A stretch of DNA of 8,045 nucleotides from Bacteriovoracaceae bacterium (lineage in GTDB: Bacteria > Bdellovibrionota > Bacteriovoracia > Bacteriovoracales > Bacteriovoracaceae), in NCBI GenBank assembly GCA_023151145.1, contig JAKLJM010000142.1, forward strand, positions 1 to 8,045, in the 5' to 3' direction. Position 1 is the first letter of the stretch, and the number at the start of each line of letters is the position of its first letter. Under the pieces are notes generated by a model that was not told the DNA's origin, made no database searches, and saw only the letters and a list, made by a program, of their open reading frames with translations. This document shows positions 4,448-8,045 of this stretch, piece after piece. The translations under genes were made by a program, and so were the position numbers.

Positions 4448-6292
4448 ATGAAAATAAAAAAATACGAAAACACCACAAAAAGTTTGGCACTGTTAACCTC
4501 TTTACTTCTATTATCTTCAGCGACACTCGCTAGTGATAAGGATAGTAAATATGACTATGCCTATATTGCGACTTCTAAGAATGGCTCATTAAAAAAATCA
4601 CAACAAGATTTACATTTATTCGTTAAATCTAAAGACTCTAAAGAAGTAGCCTTTACCGGAAAACTTTCTCTTCCAAACAGTGTGAATATTACCGCTCCCT
4701 TTATTGATAAAAATGGAAAAGTAATTATCACTCTAGATGATCTTGTCAGTTGTACTTACTCTCATCAAGGTAATCAGCTTATACTTCTTGGAAAATATTC
4801 TTTCGTTGATTGTTCAAACGGATTAAAGGCTCAAGAGTCATTTAAAGTTAATAAGAAAATAAAAATACAATTTGTCTCAAATTACAAATTACCATCAACG
4901 GCTTTTGCAAAAGTTAATGTACTTGAACGATATGTAAAAGGAATAAAACTTCCTCAACTTGATGCGAGTGCCGGACAGATTCTTAAGTATGATGGTGAAA
5001 TGTGGGTGCCAAGTGACTACATCCCAGACGGATCTCAAGATGGTGATGTTCTGACGTGGAATGGATCTGCATGGGTCGCTACGCAACTTGCTTCTTTGAA
5101 AGGAGAAAAGGGAGACAAAGGCGACAAAGGTGATAAAGGAGATCGTGGAGAGAATGGCGATAAGGGAGATAAAGGAGATCGTGGTGATCAAGGTCTTCAA
5201 GGAATCGCTGGAGCCAAGGGTGATAAAGGTGACAAAGGTGAAGCCGGTTCAATGGGACTTCAAGGTCTTCAGGGACTTCAAGGTCCAATGGGACCACAAG
5301 GCTTACAAGGTCTTCAAGGAGCTCAAGGTATACAAGGGATTGCTGGAGCGAAAGGTGATAAAGGTGATGTGGGACCAATGGGACCACAAGGTCTTCAGGG
5401 ACTTCAAGGTCCACAAGGTGAAGTTGGTGCAATGGGACCGCAAGGTCTTCAGGGACTTCAAGGTCCACAGGGTGAAGTTGGTGCAATGGGACCGCAAGGT
5501 CTTCAAGGGCTTCAAGGCCCACAAGGCGCTAAAGGTGAAACCGGAGATGCAGGAACTGTTTTACTAACTGCTGGCTCAGGAATTCTTAATGGTACAGGTG
5601 TCGGTGGAGCCATCACCGGAAACGGTGGTGTAATCGCTGTTGATGTTGGTCTATCTGCGGGACAAATTCCACAAATTGGAGAAAATGGAAAATTAGATGC
5701 GAGTATTATTCCAAACAGTAATGCTAAAGTTGCTGTGGTAAAAGATCTAAGAGCAAGTGGTGTGAATGGTGGTTCATATTCTGTTGCCAATGTTTGGCAA
5801 GAACGAGTGTTAAATACCATCTCTGGAGATGCTAGCTTTATCAGTCTAGACGCCAACAAAATTACACTAGCTCCTGGTACCTATCATATCGATGGAATGG
5901 CTCCTGTTTTTGTAACAGCTTTTCATAAAGCTGTTTTATATAACATCACTTCGGGTGCTGTGGCCCTTGTTGGTTCTAATGGACGAAGCCACGTAACGGC
6001 CGGTGGTGCTGAGCCTTCAATGTTTAATGGCATCATTACTATTACCGAAGAAAGCACATTTAATGTTCAACATCGTTGTTCTGCTTCAAAAGAAGTAGAT
6101 GGTATGGGACGTGCTTCTGATTACGGAGTAGATGAGGTTTACACTCAACTGATAAACTATTTTCATGAAATGGTTTATCGCTTCTCTATTTATGCTCTCC
6201 CCTCTCATGCTTTATGCAGCTCTAGATACTGGAACTGGTGGCTTAGGTGCGTGCACGGAAGCTATTTTTGCTCAAAACACTCGCGTCTATAA
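4448..6292 (+). CDS. Secreted collagen-like fibre protein with C1q-like tip; 3' end probably frameshifted
   Basis: As read, 614 residues. The signal peptide covers 1-28 (basic MKIKKYENTTK, hydrophobic 13-22, cleavage near A28). An N-terminal domain (~29-160) has two cysteines (DDLVSC, FVDC). Two short tail-fibre-like repeats follow (GQILKYDGEMWVP, GDVLTWNGSAWVA). Then come 50 unbroken Gly-X-Y triplets at 219-368: a charged KGDKGD half, then a Gln-rich GLQGLQ half. A linker with LDASIIPNSN leads to a globular domain (~428-570) resembling the C1q/TNF-like jelly-roll tips of bacterial and phage collagen-like proteins (SLDANKITLAPGTYHIDG, FNVQHRC, DEVYTQL). Such tips end a few residues after the VYT strand. 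Here the frame runs on ~45 residues into the next gene's signal-peptide region with atypical Trp/Cys/His-rich sequence, so the natural end is probably near 6168. It is likely a trimeric surface or appendage fibre. No Shine-Dalgarno precedes the ATG. Confidence 0.85.
   Translation: MKIKKYENTTKSLALLTSLLLLSSATLASDKDSKYDYAYIATSKNGSLKKSQQDLHLFVKSKDSKEVAFTGKLSLPNSVNITAPFIDKNGKVIITLDDLVSCTYSHQGNQLILLGKYSFVDCSNGLKAQESFKVNKKIKIQFVSNYKLPSTAFAKVNVLERYVKGIKLPQLDASAGQILKYDGEMWVPSDYIPDGSQDGDVLTWNGSAWVATQLASLKGEKGDKGDKGDKGDRGENGDKGDKGDRGDQGLQGIAGAKGDKGDKGEAGSMGLQGLQGLQGPMGPQGLQGLQGAQGIQGIAGAKGDKGDVGPMGPQGLQGLQGPQGEVGAMGPQGLQGLQGPQGEVGAMGPQGLQGLQGPQGAKGETGDAGTVLLTAGSGILNGTGVGGAITGNGGVIAVDVGLSAGQIPQIGENGKLDASIIPNSNAKVAVVKDLRASGVNGGSYSVANVWQERVLNTISGDASFISLDANKITLAPGTYHIDGMAPVFVTAFHKAVLYNITSGAVALVGSNGRSHVTAGGAEPSMFNGIITITEESTFNVQHRCSASKEVDGMGRASDYGVDEVYTQLINYFHEMVYRFSIYALPSHALCSSRYWNWWLRCVHGSYFCSKHSRL
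5102..5551 (+). repeat. Collagen triple-helix coding region, 50 Gly-X-Y triplets
   Basis: Glycine occupies every third codon without interruption for 50 triplets (residues 219-368). The first part is charged (GDK, GDR, GEK), which in bacterial collagens stabilises trimers without hydroxyproline. The second is Gln/Leu/Pro-rich (GLQ, GPQ, GPM). The block GIA-GAK-GDK-GD occurs twice, 15 triplets apart. Confidence 0.95.
5372..5533 (+). repeat. Three tandem 54-bp repeats within the collagen region
   Basis: Units 5372-5425, 5426-5479 and 5480-5533 each encode six triplets of the form GxM-GPQ-GLQ-GLQ-GPQ-G. Units 1 and 2 differ at only four of 54 bases; unit 3 diverges at its end (GAK). A related unit lies upstream at 5282-5335. 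Such in-frame repeats can expand or contract by slippage or recombination. Confidence 0.9.
6149..6168 (+). other. Probable frameshift site and hidden ATGA stop/start overlap
   Basis: The collagen-like frame reads ...VYTQ-L-I-N-Y-F-H with no stop. In the -1 frame, a TGA at 6166-6168 overlaps the next gene's ATG (6165-6167) as ATGA. Adding one A to the AAA at 6154-6156 would give VYTQLIKLFS-stop, a natural family-like ending. The sequence could hold a real deletion, a sequencing or assembly error, or, less likely, a programmed -1 shift at ATA-AAC. Confidence 0.6.
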
Positions 6293-7295
6293 TTGCGCTT
6301 CTTTAACAGTTAACAATTCTAGCGTTTTTAACAACGTGACGACTCCAGGCTCATCAGTCATTATCAAAGTTCAAGGAACAGTGACGATCAACGGTACATT
6401 TTCACTGAATGGTGCCAATGGAACAGAGCTCACAACGCTCGGAGGAAATCCTGGTGCTGGTGGATCAAAAGGTGGAGATGCACAAACCAATGGTCCTGGA
6501 TTTGATGGTCTTGGTAGTGGTGGTGGAAAAGGCGGCCTTAGAGTATTTGATGGATCTTCCAACTCAATTGGTGGAGGAGGTGGTGGTGGTGGTCACAATT
6601 CAATAAGTCTCGCGACTGATGGAACTGATGGTGATTTAGGTGGGGCCACGAGTCCGGCCAGTAAAGGACTAAAAGGAAGTAGTTATCAATCTGAAAGCCA
6701 ATTTGAAAATTCCTTTGTAGGTGGCTCTGGTGGCGGTGCCGGTGGTGCTGGATTTACCAATCCCACTAACGTAAGTGGTGCGACTGGTGGCGGTGGAGGT
6801 GGTGCTCTTCGTATCATGGCCGGAGGAGATATTACGATCAATGGCACACTTGAAGCCAAGGGCGGAAATGGTGGTAGTGATGGTGGAACAATTGCCAGTG
6901 GTGGTGCTGGAAGCGGAGGAAGTATATGGTTACAAACAAATGGCAATATCACTGGATCAGGTACAATTAATACAAGTGGTGGAACTGGTGGCGTGGGCCT
7001 TGGGGCTGGTGACGGTGGAAATGGAGCCAAAGGTAGAATTCGTTTAGATGATAGTGATGGAATTGTTACAACTCTAACGACGGATCCAACAGCACAAATA
7101 AATGATATCGATGTGATTCTAACGACCTCATCATCTCAAAATCAAGAAGTATATAGAAGTGATATTACCTGTAGCCTCTTGCCTATCGATTTAAATAAAA
7201 AAGACTATTACGCTTTTACTCTTTCATTATTTATGGGACTAAGCTTTATCCTCTTTTCAAAAATTCATTTTAGATTTCTTAAAAAAGATAACTAA
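6165..7295 (+). CDS. Gly-rich secreted protein with C-terminal membrane anchor
   Basis: A 376-residue protein with a clear signal peptide (MKWFIASLFMLSPLMLYA, cleavage near residue 18). A short N-terminal part has two cysteines (C30, C44). A long Gly/Ser/Asn/Thr-rich middle (~83-300) has runs such as GGGGGGGG. A motif G-x-[VI]-T-[IG]-x-G-T recurs at about 71 (GTVTINGTFSLNG), 221 (GDITINGTLEAKG) and 260 (GNITGSGTINTSG), reminiscent of beta-solenoid rungs; GAKGRIRLDD closes the region. The end has a Cys (C336), a hydrophobic segment (~348-362) and a basic tail (HFRFLKKDN), the layout of C-terminal sorting or anchor signals. Similar Gly-rich surface proteins are known to me from predatory and myxobacterial genomes, but no function is established. 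No Shine-Dalgarno is present. The inferred ATGA overlap with the collagen-like gene suggests coupling; TGa-TAAACT at 6150-6158 could instead be a -10. Confidence 0.88.
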   Translation: MKWFIASLFMLSPLMLYAALDTGTGGLGACTEAIFAQNTRVYNCASLTVNNSSVFNNVTTPGSSVIIKVQGTVTINGTFSLNGANGTELTTLGGNPGAGGSKGGDAQTNGPGFDGLGSGGGKGGLRVFDGSSNSIGGGGGGGGHNSISLATDGTDGDLGGATSPASKGLKGSSYQSESQFENSFVGGSGGGAGGAGFTNPTNVSGATGGGGGGALRIMAGGDITINGTLEAKGGNGGSDGGTIASGGAGSGGSIWLQTNGNITGSGTINTSGGTGGVGLGAGDGGNGAKGRIRLDDSDGIVTTLTTDPTAQINDIDVILTTSSSQNQEVYRSDITCSLLPIDLNKKDYYAFTLSLFMGLSFILFSKIHFRFLKKDN

Positions 7296-7971
7296 ACTCA
7301 AAACCAAATGAACTTTCTTCTGTTTCAATCACTTGATTTTGACTAGAATCGTTTTCGAAACTATTTTGTAGATAAAAGAGACTCAACTCATAATTGTGTA
7401 TTTGTTTAGATATTTGTGGTTTAAACCACAATGAATTTCCCACTCCGGTAGCAAAAGAAAAATTAAAAATGTCTGATGCGAATTGGAGTTTTCCAAAAAG
7501 AGTCAGGAGTGTAGCTTGCGCTTCTACTGGCTTTGCTGAAAGAACTTCGTAAGAGCTTTGAAGAGTAGTATTTAAACCAAATAAAAAAGAAAAATAATCT
7601 AATTTTAATGGAAACAAAAAACTTCCTGCTATTGAAACTCTTTTATAATTTTCACTATTAAAAACTTTCCCTAAAGATGCTCGACCTTCTAATTCAAAAG
7701 CTTTAGCTCCTAAAAAATTTACTTGAAACTGCTTCCAACCACCAAAAGAAATGAGACTATTGCCTTCAATGATGATTCTCTTATTGCCGACAACTGAAGT
7801 TTGTTCAAGCAAATAAGGGGAGTAAAAAAACTTTAACATAGATTGAGTCTTAACCCGTTTAGGTTCATCAATATCGAGATTCTCATCTAATGTTTCTTTT
7901 TTCTCTGCTAAGACTTTTGGCAAGAGACAAGGAAATGTAATCGCTCTTCTTTTTGAAAGAATATCATCCAT
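7279..7971 (-). CDS. Probable outer-membrane beta-barrel protein, unknown function
   Basis: A 230-residue protein I do not recognise. From about residue 58 it shows amphipathic strands with alternating aromatic/hydrophobic and polar residues (KRIIIEGNSL, FQVNFLGAKAFELEG, YFSFLFGLNTTL, FNFSFATGVG). It ends in FGFEFSYLF, with the C-terminal phenylalanine and alternating hydrophobics typical of BAM-inserted outer-membrane proteins. The N-terminus is odd: MDDILSKRR then a short, proline-broken hydrophobic stretch (AITFPCLLPKVLA) before AEKKE. This may be a weak signal peptide cleaved near residue 22, or the true start may differ (Met45, MLKFF, is alternative). No Shine-Dalgarno precedes the ATG, only an A-rich tract. 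Its stop overlaps the converging Gly-rich gene by 17 nt, with no terminator between them. Confidence 0.7.
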   Translation of the reverse strand: MDDILSKRRAITFPCLLPKVLAEKKETLDENLDIDEPKRVKTQSMLKFFYSPYLLEQTSVVGNKRIIIEGNSLISFGGWKQFQVNFLGAKAFELEGRASLGKVFNSENYKRVSIAGSFLFPLKLDYFSFLFGLNTTLQSSYEVLSAKPVEAQATLLTLFGKLQFASDIFNFSFATGVGNSLWFKPQISKQIHNYELSLFYLQNSFENDSSQNQVIETEESSFGFEFSYLF

Positions 7972-8016
7972 TTTTTTATTCTTGATACTTATGCTTTTTT
8001 TAATTCGCCAAAAATA

Positions 8017-8033
8017 TGAAAGATCCCCTTTCA
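8017..8033 (-). terminator. Weak hairpin with short T run at the right edge
   Basis: On the minus strand a 6-bp stem (tgaaag/ctttca) around a 5-nt loop is followed by TATTTTT. It could terminate a gene entering from beyond the right edge, but the stem is short and AT-rich. The 74 bases upstream of 7971 hold nothing else I can support. Confidence 0.25.
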
Positions 8034-8045
8034 GATTAGTTAAAT

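Noticed and set aside
5282..5533. Tandem repeats as a possible CRISPR array
   Set aside because: Repeats are contiguous, in frame and coding for Gly-X-Y triplets, with no unique spacers.
5079..5567. Long ORFs in other frames across the collagen region, on both strands (up to 147 codons)
   Set aside because: They follow from the 9-bp Gly-X-Y periodicity, which suppresses stops in all frames; their translations are low-complexity (Leu/His/Val or Lys/Val-rich) and lack start signals.
6149..6157. Programmed -1 ribosomal frameshift at CTG-ATA-AAC
   Set aside because: The A-site AAC is slippery, but the P-site ATA cannot re-pair well in the -1 frame, and no clear downstream stimulatory stem was seen; an indel is simpler. 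Kept only as an alternative.
6371..7047. ORFs opposite and alongside the Gly-rich gene, including a Pro-rich 114-codon antisense ORF
   Set aside because: Poly-Gly codons read as Pro on the other strand or Val/Glu in another frame; these are shadows of the 376-residue gene, which has a signal peptide.

Overview
The window is AT-rich, compact bacterial DNA with eight protein genes and no RNA genes, insertion sequences or CRISPR arrays visible. Several things together suggest a Bdellovibrionota/Bacteriovoracaceae-like or similar delta-type Gram-negative: a Cys-rich repeat protein, a secreted collagen-like fibre protein with a C1q-like tip, a Gly-rich surface protein and an outer-membrane-barrel-like protein. 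That placement is an inference from protein style, not a proven assignment.

Layout. Positions 1-1073 (+) hold the 3' part of a secreted protein with 16 regularly spaced cysteines, closed by a textbook terminator. Positions 1144-1950 (+) encode a TatD-family hydrolase whose -10 box lies so close to the ATG that the mRNA is probably leaderless. Positions 2019-2633 (+) encode a family I inorganic pyrophosphatase, which shares a bidirectional terminator with a converging small secreted protein (2665-3174, -). Further along the minus strand, a stand-alone CheY-like response regulator (3685-4143) and methylglyoxal synthase (3267-3650) form a probable two-gene operon. A 304-bp divergent intergenic region separates these from a surface-protein block.

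Surface block. Positions 4448-6292 (+) encode a collagen-like protein: signal peptide, N-terminal domain, 50 Gly-X-Y triplets including an 18-residue tandem repeat, and a C1q/TNF-like globular tip. Its 3' end looks frameshifted. One extra A near 6154-6156 would end the protein with LIKLFS and a TGA that overlaps the next ATG as ATGA. The next gene (6165-7295, +) encodes a Gly-rich secreted protein with a C-terminal membrane anchor. A converging gene (7279-7971, -), whose stop overlaps by 17 nt, encodes a probable outer-membrane beta-barrel protein.

How the parts may work together. Housekeeping genes (hydrolase, pyrophosphatase, methylglyoxal synthase) are interleaved with cell-envelope genes. 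The fibre and Gly-rich genes look translationally coupled and may form one surface structure. The response regulator paired with methylglyoxal synthase hints at signalling linked to glycolytic overflow or phosphate state, but nothing in the sequence proves this. At least three genes (tatD-like, response regulator, collagen-like) have a -10-like hexamer 6-7 nt before the ATG and no Shine-Dalgarno sequence, whereas ppa, mgsA and the small secreted gene have ordinary Shine-Dalgarno sites.
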